Origin: a virus
Virus record (IMG/VR): IMGVR_UViG_3300017713_000045
Location: 1 to 31,010 of that record
Length of the DNA: 31,010 nt
Strand: one strand, 5' to 3'
This document shows, piece after piece, positions 22,778-29,799 of the stretch. A model generated the notes under the pieces. It had not been told where the DNA came from. It ran no database searches and saw only the letters and a program-made list of their open reading frames with translations. How positions within the stretch are numbered: the first letter of the stretch is position 1; each line of letters opens with the position of its first letter. A program made the translations under genes and the position numbers.

Positions 22778-22882
22778 TGTTGTTTATATCACAGGACAAA
22801 ACTAGAAACTACTTATGTCCTAACTTAATCTTTCTTTTTGTTTTATAATAAAGGCATAGAAACAAACTAAAGGAGTTTTAAA
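22778..22882 (+). promoter_or_regulatory. Intergenic region with weak promoter
   Basis: Contains a TATAAT (22844-22849) without a good -35 at 17 bases (TAACTT), an imperfect hairpin AGGACA ... TGTCCT (22793-22821) followed by T-rich sequence, and an AGGAG for the next gene. It probably combines a weak terminator and a start site. Confidence 0.35.
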
Positions 22883-23404
22883 ATGCCAAATTTGAGATTT
22901 AACATAAAAGACTTAAATCAAAAACAACTTGTTGAAAAGTCAAATAAAGAATCAGATGCAATTTATTCGAAAGAATCAACTCGCAAAGGTCGTACAATTG
23001 AAGCAATACGCATGTCAAATCTTTATGGACTTGCATCAGAACAATTTCTTATTGAAAAATGTGGCTTTAATGATGATCCTCGTGCGTATAAGGATGTGAT
23101 ATCACCTCAAGGACATAGTGTTGAAATCAAAACTACATCTGCAAAAGGTGTAGCCAAAATGCTTAATACATGTGATTATTGGAAAGTCAGTGAACCTTGG
23201 AGACAATTACCTGAATGGCTTATGGTCTTTAAAAGTGAGTGGCTAAGTGGTGAATACATATTACAAGGTACATATAAATGGAATGGACAATCATATGCCG
23301 ATGCTGCATTTGATTGGCAGAAAGAAGCAAAGGCTGCTATTGACTTACGTGAAGATGAATTGTGGCTTGCTAACCCTGTATGGAACATAAGTCACAATGC
23401 ATAA
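22883..23404 (+). CDS. PD-(D/E)XK nuclease-like protein (173 aa)
   Basis: A helix with Glu53 (GLASEQFLIEKCGF) is followed by YKDV (Asp71) and VEIKTT (Glu81-x-Lys83). This E ... D-x9-E-x-K arrangement is the metal site of the restriction-endonuclease fold. The rest has a W-rich segment (CDYWKVSEPWRQLPEW) and no other domain. Its role could be a nuclease acting on host DNA, a junction or repair nuclease; it is not T4 gp49 or endonuclease II/IV by any motif I can see. Ribosome binding site AAAGGAG. Overlaps the next gene by 8 bases. Confidence 0.5.
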   Translation: MPNLRFNIKDLNQKQLVEKSNKESDAIYSKESTRKGRTIEAIRMSNLYGLASEQFLIEKCGFNDDPRAYKDVISPQGHSVEIKTTSAKGVAKMLNTCDYWKVSEPWRQLPEWLMVFKSEWLSGEYILQGTYKWNGQSYADAAFDWQKEAKAAIDLREDELWLANPVWNISHNA

Positions 23405-23678
23405 AGATACTATACTGCAAGAAGCAATTGATGCTAATCCAAATATGATTGTACCATTTTATTTAATGTGTGCATATGCATATTATGAAAAAGATGAACC
23501 GATTGCTTCTGATGCATTCTTTGATAACTTAGCTAAAGTATATTTGGAAAAGTATGATGAGCTTACTCACCGGCATCGTGATGTTGTATCAAAAGAAGAT
23601 TTAGAAGCCGGAACTTTTATGGGAAAGTATCCGTCTATTGTTGAAGGCGCTGTAGAGGATTTTAAAAATAGGACATAA
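23397..23678 (+). CDS. Conserved phage protein of unknown function (93 aa)
   Basis: VPFYLMCAYAYYEKDEPIASDAFFDNLAK followed by a DVVSKEDLEAGTFMG and YPSIVEGA segment; similar small proteins occur in marine T4-like phages. The Y-Y-x-x-x-x-x-P-I-x-S-D-x-x-(F/Y)-D pattern recalls the N-terminal Ia domain of NAD-dependent DNA ligases, but there is no ligase core. Function unknown. Mostly helical, soluble. Confidence 0.75.
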   Translation: MHKDTILQEAIDANPNMIVPFYLMCAYAYYEKDEPIASDAFFDNLAKVYLEKYDELTHRHRDVVSKEDLEAGTFMGKYPSIVEGAVEDFKNRT

Positions 23679-23868
23679 TGGTGGACCACCTTTAGACGAC
23701 CACAATTATGCTTATCGCTTATTTCTATGGAAGAAAGCAAAAAAAGAATCAAAAAAAGTTCCTGTTGAAATTGTACGATTTCGTATAAAGGAAGCACGGA
23801 AAGAAGGATTAACATATGACGAATATTGTTTTAAATATCGTTTACATAAGGAATTAAGTTCAATATGA
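23668..23868 (+). CDS. Small phage protein with no standard start codon (66 aa from ATA)
   Basis: An open frame encodes GHNGGPPLDDHNYAYRLF..., a basic middle, and EARKEGLTYDEYCFKYRL near the end. The GGPPLDD and (E)-x-G-L-T-Y-x-E-Y features recur in small phage proteins. The frame is closed upstream by TAG (23652-23654) and contains no ATG, GTG or TTG. The best candidate start is ATA at 23668, eight bases after a GAGGA; +1 frameshifting from the gene before it, or a sequence error, are alternatives. The stop overlaps the cupin ATG (ATGA), as between true genes here. Confidence 0.5.
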   Translation: MGHNGGPPLDDHNYAYRLFLWKKAKKESKKVPVEIVRFRIKEARKEGLTYDEYCFKYRLHKELSSI

Positions 23869-23869
23869 T
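23841..23869 (+). promoter_or_regulatory. Possible promoter overlapping the first cupin start
   Basis: TTTACA (23841-23846), 17-bp spacer, TATGAT (23864-23869). The -10 contains the cupin ATG at 23865, so it could not serve that start; it is a weak match and may be chance. Confidence 0.25.
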
Positions 23870-24206
23870 AGCAGGTAAAGTATGGGGTACGACCGAACTG
23901 ATTGAAGCTAATGGTGCTCTTGAGTTTCATCGTATCGAAATGAATAAGGGTGGTGTTTGTTCTAAGCACTGCCATGAATTCAAATGGAATGGATTCTATG
24001 TTGAATCAGGTCGTATGCTTATTCGTGTATGGCAAAATGATTACGACTTAGTTGACGTGACAGAGCTACAAGTGGGACAATACTGTAAGGTAAAGCCTGG
24101 TGTATATCATCAGTTTGAATGCTTAGAAGACGGTGTTGCATTTGAATTGTATTGGGCAGAATTTAATCATAATGATATAAAGAGGGAAACGGTAGGACAC
24201 GGATGA
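23865..24206 (+). CDS. Cupin-domain protein 1 (113 aa)
   Basis: Single cupin barrel: motif 1 with His35 and His37 in CSKHCHEF, Glu47, G49; motif 2 with PGVYHQF (His82). Begins VWGTTELIEANG. Cupins with this opening are typically sugar- or nucleotide-sugar-binding, and some are isomerases or oxygenases. It is the first of two cupins followed by a cytidylyltransferase, each overlapping the next by 4-8 bases, which suggests one pathway. Substrate unknown. Confidence 0.85.
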   Translation: MIAGKVWGTTELIEANGALEFHRIEMNKGGVCSKHCHEFKWNGFYVESGRMLIRVWQNDYDLVDVTELQVGQYCKVKPGVYHQFECLEDGVAFELYWAEFNHNDIKRETVGHG

Positions 24207-24523
24207 GATTTATAATTGGTGGTAAAGTAGTAAAACAGGATGAGCGCTATACAGTAACAGATAATACAACTCTTAAGAATTTGATTGTAAGTCAAACAGA
24301 ACTTAATCCAAACAAATCAACAACCGGACATTCACATGCCGGTCAGGAAGAAGTATATTTGTTTCATCAAGGATCCGGTACTATGGAGATTGATGACAAT
24401 CAATTTCAAGTAGATGTGGGCAGAGTAATCACAATACCTGATGGAGCATTTCATCGCGTGCATGCCGGAAGATATGGTTGCACATTCACATGTGTATTTG
24501 ATGGAAAGAGATACGATGGATAA
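24203..24523 (+). CDS. Cupin-domain protein 2 (106 aa)
   Basis: Second single cupin: GHSHAGQEEVYLF (His43, His45, Glu50) and IPDGAFHRV (His84), an intact metal site of the mannose-6-phosphate-isomerase-like type. ATGA overlap with cupin 1, 8-base overlap with the cytidylyltransferase. It differs enough from cupin 1 that a recent tandem duplication is unlikely. Confidence 0.88.
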   Translation: MRFIIGGKVVKQDERYTVTDNTTLKNLIVSQTELNPNKSTTGHSHAGQEEVYLFHQGSGTMEIDDNQFQVDVGRVITIPDGAFHRVHAGRYGCTFTCVFDGKRYDG

Positions 24524-24935
24524 TAGAGTTATAGGATTTACGGCTTCTACCTTTGATTTATTACATGCAGGGCATATTAGTATGCTACGAGAAGCAAAAG
24601 CAAAATGTGACTATTTAATTTGTGGATTGCAAGTTGATCCATCCTTAGATAGACCTAAAAAGAACAAACCAGTACAAACATTGGTTGAAAGATATACACA
24701 GCTACTTGCAGTTAGCTATGTAGATGAAATTATACCATATCAATCTGAAAATGATCTTATTGATATATTGCAAATGTATCCTATTAATATTCGTATTATG
24801 GGTGAAGAATACCGATCGATTCAATACACAGGCAAAGCTGAATGTATTCAACTTGGTATTGAAGTTTATTATAATAAGCGTAATCATCGCTTCTCTTCCT
24901 CCGGGTTAAGAGAACGGATATCGAGTAAAAAATAA
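24516..24935 (+). CDS. Cytidylyltransferase (glycerol-3-phosphate/ethanolamine-phosphate type)
   Basis: 139 residues from the ATG at 24516. Nucleotidyltransferase fold with TFDLLHAGH (His17-x-x-His20), GLQVDPS, an ERYTQL segment (58-63) and RFSSSGLR (125-132, the R/I-S-S-S/T-x-x-R signature). This matches TagD/ECT-like enzymes that make CDP-linked alcohols or sugars from CTP. The full-size match indicates an active enzyme. With the two cupins it could make an activated small molecule for decorating DNA, the capsid or the host surface. Confidence 0.87.
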   Translation: MDNRVIGFTASTFDLLHAGHISMLREAKAKCDYLICGLQVDPSLDRPKKNKPVQTLVERYTQLLAVSYVDEIIPYQSENDLIDILQMYPINIRIMGEEYRSIQYTGKAECIQLGIEVYYNKRNHRFSSSGLRERISSKK

Positions 24936-24938
24936 ACA

Positions 24939-24967
24939 TTTACAACCTTACATTTTTGTGTTATAAT
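24939..24967 (+). promoter_or_regulatory. Promoter for the DHFR-thymidylate synthase unit
   Basis: TTTACA (24939-24944), 17-bp spacer ending TGT, TATAAT (24962-24967), then AGGAG and the DHFR ATG at 24990. Confidence 0.8.
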
Positions 24968-24989
24968 TAACGTATTATAGGAGTATGAT

Positions 24990-25481
24990 ATGATTAATGG
25001 AATTCATGCAATTGTTGCATGCGATGACTTCGGTGGAATATCTAAAGATGGCGTAATGCCATGGCCTAAGAATCCTGCTGATATGGCTCACTTTAAACAA
25101 CATACAGTTGGCCAGATAGTCATCATGGGCAGCAAAACATGGCATGATAAACAAATGCCTTCGCCCTTACCTAATCGATGCAATATTGTAATTACCTCAC
25201 AAGAGCTAGAAGGTCCTGAGCTTACTATCTTTGGTAAGCTACATGAAAAGATACCTGACATACCGTTTGATCAAGTTTTGACAGAGAAGTGGATTATTGG
25301 TGGTGCACAAATTATTGAACAATGCCTTCCAATTATTGATGAGTTTTATCTTACGCGAATTCCAGGTCATTATGATTGTGATACATTCATACCTCTTGAT
25401 GAAATCGGTCTACGCTTTAAATTAGCAGACGAGCATTGGGTAGGACAAACTAACTTTCAAAGGTTAATAAAACGATGGTAA
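24990..25481 (+). CDS. frd: Dihydrofolate reductase
   Basis: 163 residues (T4 Frd 193, E. coli FolA 159). Motifs: IVACDDFGGISKDG, MPWPKNPADMAHF (Trp25, Asp31, Phe35), IMGSKTW (45-51), WIIGGAQI with the NADPH-binding Gly-Gly, and FYLTRI. It regenerates tetrahydrofolate from dihydrofolate, which is needed if the next enzyme is an oxidising (methylating) thymidylate-synthase-type enzyme. Overlaps that gene by 7 bases. Confidence 0.94.
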   Translation: MINGIHAIVACDDFGGISKDGVMPWPKNPADMAHFKQHTVGQIVIMGSKTWHDKQMPSPLPNRCNIVITSQELEGPELTIFGKLHEKIPDIPFDQVLTEKWIIGGAQIIEQCLPIIDEFYLTRIPGHYDCDTFIPLDEIGLRFKLADEHWVGQTNFQRLIKRW

Positions 25482-26263
25482 ATAAATTTGAAACTAACTA
25501 TCTTGCGACAGCACGTAATATTCTATGGACTGGCGACCAACGTGAAGGACGTAATGGTGTAACTGTTTCTTTACCATTTCAATCTTTAACGTTTGATTTG
25601 TGTGATGGCTTACCTCTTATGACAACTCGTAAGAGCCATTATAAAGGTGTATTCGGTGAATATGCTGCATTGATACGTGGTCCTCAACACATTGATGACT
25701 TTACTAAGTGGGGCTGTAATTTCTGGAAGAAATGGGCACGACCTGACGGTACAATTAATCTTGATTATGGCAATGCATGGGTAGACTTCCATGGTGAAAA
25801 CCAAATGGAAACAGTGCTTCATCTTCTTAAGAATGATTATACTGATAGACGAATGCTTATTACCGGTTGGGATCCATCAAACCTTAAGAATGTAGATTTA
25901 CCTTGTTGTCACTATTCATATCAGTTTTGGTCAGACGGTAAGCATCTTGATTTACTATGGACACAAAGATCAGGCGATTGGATGATAGGCGTACCTGCTG
26001 ATGCATTACTTGCTTCTGCTATGGTAAATCAGTTTGCTAGTCTTGCAAATATGATTCCGCGTAAAGTAACAATGATGATAGGCGATGCGCACATCTATGA
26101 AGATCATTGGGAAGCTACACGTGAACAAACACGTCGTAAGCCTTTTGATATGCCATCATATGGTTATATGGCACAGAAAGATTTGTATTCTTTTACGCCT
26201 GATGACTTCATAGTAAAGAACTATGAGCATCATCCTGCTATTGACTATTTACTTAAAGAGTAA
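25475..26263 (+). CDS. Thymidylate-synthase-family enzyme with dCMP-type specificity residue
   Basis: 262 residues. Core TS residues are present: Glu62 (FGEY), Trp84/Trp87 region, Tyr98 in LDYGNAW, nucleophile Cys145 (PCCH), TQRSGD (163-168), GDAHIYEDH (203-211). The E. coli dUMP-binding Asn177 lies in GLPFN; here the segment is GVPAD, giving Asp176. Asp at this site is what T4 dCMP hydroxymethylase (gp42) has, and Asn-to-Asp changes in TS shift preference to dCMP. So the substrate may be dCMP, giving 5-hydroxymethyl- or 5-methyl-dCMP. Adjacent DHFR favours a methylating reaction. Plain ThyA remains possible. Confidence 0.9.
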   Translation: MVNKFETNYLATARNILWTGDQREGRNGVTVSLPFQSLTFDLCDGLPLMTTRKSHYKGVFGEYAALIRGPQHIDDFTKWGCNFWKKWARPDGTINLDYGNAWVDFHGENQMETVLHLLKNDYTDRRMLITGWDPSNLKNVDLPCCHYSYQFWSDGKHLDLLWTQRSGDWMIGVPADALLASAMVNQFASLANMIPRKVTMMIGDAHIYEDHWEATREQTRRKPFDMPSYGYMAQKDLYSFTPDDFIVKNYEHHPAIDYLLKE

Positions 26264-26276
26264 AGTGTGATATAAT
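26248..26276 (+). promoter_or_regulatory. Promoter abutting the dCMP deaminase start
   Basis: TTTACT (26248-26253), 17-bp spacer ending TGA, TATAAT (26271-26276). The ATG follows the -10 directly (26277), so predicted +1 (about 26283) is inside the gene. Confidence 0.5.
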
Positions 26277-26714
26277 ATGGATAAGAAATGGGATAAACGT
26301 TATTTGGATATGGCTAGTGGCATTGCTCAATGGTCAAAAGATCCATCAAGTAAGATAGGCGCAGTTGCTGTTGGCGATAAAGGTCAGGTGCTAGCACAGG
26401 GCTTTAATGGCTTTCCTCGTAATATTAAAGATTGGGAAGAGCGTTTAAAAGTGCGTGAAACTAAATACAAGTTTATGATTCACGCTGAAATGAATGCTAT
26501 CTACAATGCAACTTATAATGGTGTATCACTTGATGGTGCTACACTTTATGTTCATGGTTTACCTTGTTGCGCTAATTGTGCACTCGGTGTAATTCAAGTT
26601 GGTATTAAACGAGTAGTAATGCGCGGCAATATTAAACCTCAATGGGAGGAGTCATTTGAGATGACAAAACAATTATTTAACGAAGCAAATGTAGAATGGG
26701 AATTTATTGAATGA
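26277..26714 (+). CDS. cd: dCMP deaminase
   Basis: 145 residues. Zinc-dependent cytidine deaminase fold: HAE (69-71) and P-C-C-x-x-C (96-101) provide the His and two Cys ligands and the catalytic Glu71. WSKDPSSKIGAV (19-30) and GVIQVGIKRVV are typical of phage dCMP deaminases, which make dUMP for thymidylate synthesis. Smaller than T4 Cd (193). The start is by homology (MDKK...); no ribosome binding site is seen and the upstream promoter would start inside the gene, so translation probably relies on read-through mRNA. ATGA overlap with uvsX. Confidence 0.9.
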   Translation: MDKKWDKRYLDMASGIAQWSKDPSSKIGAVAVGDKGQVLAQGFNGFPRNIKDWEERLKVRETKYKFMIHAEMNAIYNATYNGVSLDGATLYVHGLPCCANCALGVIQVGIKRVVMRGNIKPQWEESFEMTKQLFNEANVEWEFIE

Positions 26715-27760
26715 GTATTATGGATAGGTTGAAGAAGAACTCTAAACTGAAGCATACTGAAGTATTAGCTGAGTCTAAGTTTTTCAATGAAAAAGAACAA
26801 ACACCAACAAGCGTACCTATGGTTAATGTTGCACTTTCAGGCGATCCTGATGGTGGCTTAACTCCAGGCCTGACTGTATTGGCTGGTCCAAGTAAACACT
26901 TCAAGACTTCCTTTGCATTGCTTATGGCAGCAGCTTATCTTGATAAACATGATGATGCTGTAATGCTATTCTACGATTCAGAGTTTGGTTCACCTCAAGC
27001 ATACTTTAAACAGTTCGGAGTAGATCCATCTCGCGTATTGCATACACCTATTACAAATGTTGAAGAGCTTAAGTTTGATTTAATTGGACAGCTCGAAGCA
27101 ATGGAACGCACAGATAAAGTTATCATTGTGATTGATTCGATCGGTAATGTTGCGTCAAAGAAAGAGATGGAAGATACTATGAACGAGAAATCAGTTGCTG
27201 ATATGTCTCGTGCAAAAGCATTAAAAGGTTTATTCCGTATGGCTACACCTTATCTTGCTATGAAGAACATTTCTATGATTGCAGTTAACCACACATATCA
27301 AGAAATCGGATTGTTTCCAAAAGCAATTGTTTCTGGCGGTACTGGCATTTATTATTCAGCTGATAACATCTGGATTATTGGTCGTCAACAAGATAAAGTT
27401 GGTACTGAAATTAAAGGTTATCACTTTGTAATTAATGTTGAGAAGTCACGTTTTGTGAAAGAGAAGTCTAAGATCCCTATTAGCGTATCATGGGAAGGTG
27501 GCGTACAGAAATGGTCAGGCATACTTGATGTTGCATTGGCCGGTAACTTTGTTGCTAAACCATCAAATGGTTGGTATTGTCGTGTTGATATGGAAACAGG
27601 TGAGTTACTTGAACCTAAAGTAAGACAGAAAGATACCTTAGAAGAATCATTCTGGAAACCAGTCTTTGCTGACGGTAAGTTTAAAGAGTTCTTGAAAAAG
27701 CAATATCAAATCGGTCATGAGTCACTTGTGCCTATGGACGATATTGTGGTGGAGGCATGA
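26711..27760 (+). CDS. uvsX: UvsX recombinase (RecA-like)
   Basis: 349 residues (T4 UvsX 391). Strand-exchange protein loaded by UvsY. LTPGLTVLAGPSKHFKTSFA includes Walker A GPSKHFKTS (59-67; T4 has GPSKSFKS); FYDSEFG, Walker B VIIVIDS (near 137-143), NHTYQEIG and SGGTGIYYSADNIW loops follow. Complete core with a short C-terminus. Coupled to dCMP deaminase before and to an 85-residue gene after, by ATGA overlaps. Confidence 0.97.
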   Translation: MSIMDRLKKNSKLKHTEVLAESKFFNEKEQTPTSVPMVNVALSGDPDGGLTPGLTVLAGPSKHFKTSFALLMAAAYLDKHDDAVMLFYDSEFGSPQAYFKQFGVDPSRVLHTPITNVEELKFDLIGQLEAMERTDKVIIVIDSIGNVASKKEMEDTMNEKSVADMSRAKALKGLFRMATPYLAMKNISMIAVNHTYQEIGLFPKAIVSGGTGIYYSADNIWIIGRQQDKVGTEIKGYHFVINVEKSRFVKEKSKIPISVSWEGGVQKWSGILDVALAGNFVAKPSNGWYCRVDMETGELLEPKVRQKDTLEESFWKPVFADGKFKEFLKKQYQIGHESLVPMDDIVVEA

Positions 27761-28014
27761 TACAAAACACTGACTATGAAATGATTCCAAACGATGTAGA
27801 CGGTTGGGACATTCGAATCTTGACCGGTGAGTTTAATGAAACTGTATTTACTTTTGAACACTTAAGAGTTATTGATGATGGACTAAAGTATAGGATTTCT
27901 ATTGTTGAATCTCCAATAGAAGATCTTAATCCTGATGAAAATATAGGTTTACAAAAGGCTGCAGGTGCGATATTATATAATGTATTAGATGACTATTGCA
28001 AGGAATCAAAATGA
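27757..28014 (+). CDS. Conserved small protein between uvsX and 41 (85 aa)
   Basis: Acidic; GWDIRILTGEFNETVFTFEHL (17-37, split) followed by a strand with RISIVESPIEDL and a C-terminal helix LQKAAGAILYNVLDDY. Similar proteins sit between uvsX and gene 41 in marine T4-like phages. Function unknown; the conserved position suggests a replication or recombination accessory. ATGA overlaps on both sides. Confidence 0.8.
   Translation: MIQNTDYEMIPNDVDGWDIRILTGEFNETVFTFEHLRVIDDGLKYRISIVESPIEDLNPDENIGLQKAAGAILYNVLDDYCKESK
27948..27976 (+). promoter_or_regulatory. Internal promoter for gene 41
   Basis: TTTACA (27948-27953), 17-bp spacer, TATTAT (27971-27976), inside the 85-residue gene. Predicted +1 about 27983, before an AAGGAA and the gp41 ATG. 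Confidence 0.5.
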
Positions 28015-29381
28015 ATACAGCAAATATTGAACAAACTATATTAAGAAACCTTTTAACAAATGAAGGGTACACTCGTAAAGTAATACCCTTTATTCAAAAA
28101 GAGTATTTCGAAGGAGTGTATCAAAAACTGTTTGAACAGGTTCTAAGTTACACTGCCAAATATAATAAGCTACCTACATCAGAAGCGTTGCAAATTGAGA
28201 TTGATGATAAATCAAACTTTACTGATGAACAGTATCGCCATGTGGTTGAAATCATGCCACGTTTGTTTGATGAAGAACCTGTCGATGAAACATGGCTTTA
28301 CAATCGTACAGAGAAGTGGTGTCAAGATAGAGCACTCTTTAATTCGATTATGGAATCAATTAAGATTATTGATGGCAAGCACCAGAAGCTAACAAAAGAT
28401 TCATTGCCTGATTTGCTTACAAAAGCATTAGGTGTTACTTTTGATACTAATGTTGGCCACGACTATCTTGAAAACATTGACGAACGCTATGCATTCTATC
28501 ATGCACAAGAAGAAAAGATCCCATTTGATATTGAGCTATTGAATAAAATAACAAAGGGTGGGTTATCAAACAAAAGTCTTAATATTGCACTTGCTGGTAC
28601 AGGTGTTGGTAAGTCGTTGTTTATGTGTCACATAGCAGCAAACTCTCTCATCCAAGGTAAGAATGTTTTATACATAACATTAGAAATGAGTGAAGAACGT
28701 ATTGCTGAACGTATTGACGCTAATCTTCTTGATCTACCAATTGATCAGATAGAGCATATGTCACAAGAAATGTTTAGTAATGCTGTTAATCGTTTGAAAA
28801 CAAAAACAAACGGTCGATTAATTGTAAAAGAATATCCTACTGGTACAGGTAATTCAAATCACTTCCGTGCTTTATTGAATGAACTTAAGCTAAAGAAAGC
28901 ATTTGAACCTGATATCATTATGATTGATTACTTGAATATATGTGCATCGTCACGTATTAAGATGAGTAGTGAAGGTAATAGCTATGGTTACATTAAAGCA
29001 ATCGCAGAAGAACTACGAGGGCTTGCAGTTGAATTCGACTTACCGATTGTTTCTGCAACGCAAACGACACGTAAAGGTTTTTCTAATTCAGATCCTGGGT
29101 TGGAAGATACAAGTGAGTCTTTTGGATTACCCGCAACTGCAGACTTAATGTTTGCTCTTGTTACAAACGAAGAGCTTGAAGAAGAAGGTAACATTATGAT
29201 TAAGCAATTGAAGAATCGCTATAATGATCCGAGTACATATAAACGATTTCTTGTAGGCATTGATCGTAGTAAGATGCGATTAATGGATGCAGAAAAGCAA
29301 GACCTTATGAAAGACACTCCAACCTTTGATAAAACAAATCAAGGTGAGGACCAAAAGAAATTCGATGAATGGAAGTTTTAA
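28011..29381 (+). CDS. gp41: Replicative DNA helicase gp41 (DnaB-like)
   Basis: 456 residues (T4 gp41 475). The start is the ATG at 28011 with AAGGAA six bases upstream. The N-terminal helical domain begins IEQTILRNLL; the RecA-like motor has Walker A AGTGVGKS (195-202), TLEMSEERIAERIDANLLD, Walker B IIMIDYLNIC, and SATQTTRKG with the late KNRYNDPS arginine-finger region. Hexameric 5'-3' helicase that unwinds for gp43 and partners with the primase. The T4 primase gp61 is not in this window. It is followed without a gap by the next gene. Confidence 0.96.
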   Translation: MNTANIEQTILRNLLTNEGYTRKVIPFIQKEYFEGVYQKLFEQVLSYTAKYNKLPTSEALQIEIDDKSNFTDEQYRHVVEIMPRLFDEEPVDETWLYNRTEKWCQDRALFNSIMESIKIIDGKHQKLTKDSLPDLLTKALGVTFDTNVGHDYLENIDERYAFYHAQEEKIPFDIELLNKITKGGLSNKSLNIALAGTGVGKSLFMCHIAANSLIQGKNVLYITLEMSEERIAERIDANLLDLPIDQIEHMSQEMFSNAVNRLKTKTNGRLIVKEYPTGTGNSNHFRALLNELKLKKAFEPDIIMIDYLNICASSRIKMSSEGNSYGYIKAIAEELRGLAVEFDLPIVSATQTTRKGFSNSDPGLEDTSESFGLPATADLMFALVTNEELEEEGNIMIKQLKNRYNDPSTYKRFLVGIDRSKMRLMDAEKQDLMKDTPTFDKTNQGEDQKKFDEWKF

Positions 29382-29726
29382 ATGACAAATGAGATAAATA
29401 TCCTTAAGCAAAATGTTCTTGACTTGCAAGGCCAACTGCAAGCCGCCTATAAACGTATAAAGGAGTTATCAGATATGGTTCAACCAAGCTATTCTTACAG
29501 AGAAATATCAACCTATTGGGGAAACGATCAAACATATTATAGTGATGAACCACCAACTGGATACTGTAAAGTTTGGTATAATGCAAAGGAAGAGATGTTT
29601 GGTATTGATTGGTTTAACGAAGATGATCAAAAAATTGCATCTGAAGAGTATCCTAATAAGTCAATGCATTTTGTAGAGAGTGCTGCAGAGAATTGGTCAC
29701 ACGGAGTTAAGCCCACACCACTGTAA
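29382..29726 (+). CDS. Unknown protein with N-terminal coiled coil (114 aa)
   Basis: Residues 1-33 form a likely coiled coil (INILKQNVLDLQGQLQAAYK, then RIKELSDMV). The rest is rich in Tyr, Trp and acidic residues, including STYWGNDQTYYSDEPP and MFGIDWFNEDD, with no family recognised. It begins directly at the gp41 stop (TAA-ATG) with a GGAAG ribosome binding site, so it is probably cotranscribed with 41. Confidence 0.75.
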   Translation: MTNEINILKQNVLDLQGQLQAAYKRIKELSDMVQPSYSYREISTYWGNDQTYYSDEPPTGYCKVWYNAKEEMFGIDWFNEDDQKIASEEYPNKSMHFVESAAENWSHGVKPTPL

Positions 29727-29730
29727 TATA

Positions 29731-29784
29731 TTTGTAACAGTTACAAATTAATTGCAATTAACCGTTTACATTATTATGTAAACG
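29731..29784. repeat. Three consecutive palindromes before the lysin gene
   Basis: TTTGTAAC-A-GTTACAAA (29731-29747), TTAATTGCAATTAA (29748-29761) and CGTTTACAT-TATT-ATGTAAACG (29763-29784) stand end to end. The third covers the -35 element of the lysin promoter. All arms are perfect. They look like operator sites. Confidence 0.75.
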
Positions 29785-29793
29785 TGGTATAAA
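29765..29793 (+). promoter_or_regulatory. Promoter for the lysin gene, predicted leaderless
   Basis: TTTACA (29765-29770), 17-bp spacer ending TGG, TATAAA (29788-29793). Predicted +1 is 29800, the A of the lysin ATG; there is no ribosome binding site. Confidence 0.65.
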
Positions 29794-29799
29794 GATACT

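Noticed and set aside
23655-23680. Programmed -1 frameshift from the 93-residue gene into the next frame
   Set aside because: The downstream frame is +1, not -1, and the T4-A5 run does not form an X-XXY-YYZ heptamer in the reading frame; kept only as a +1 possibility.
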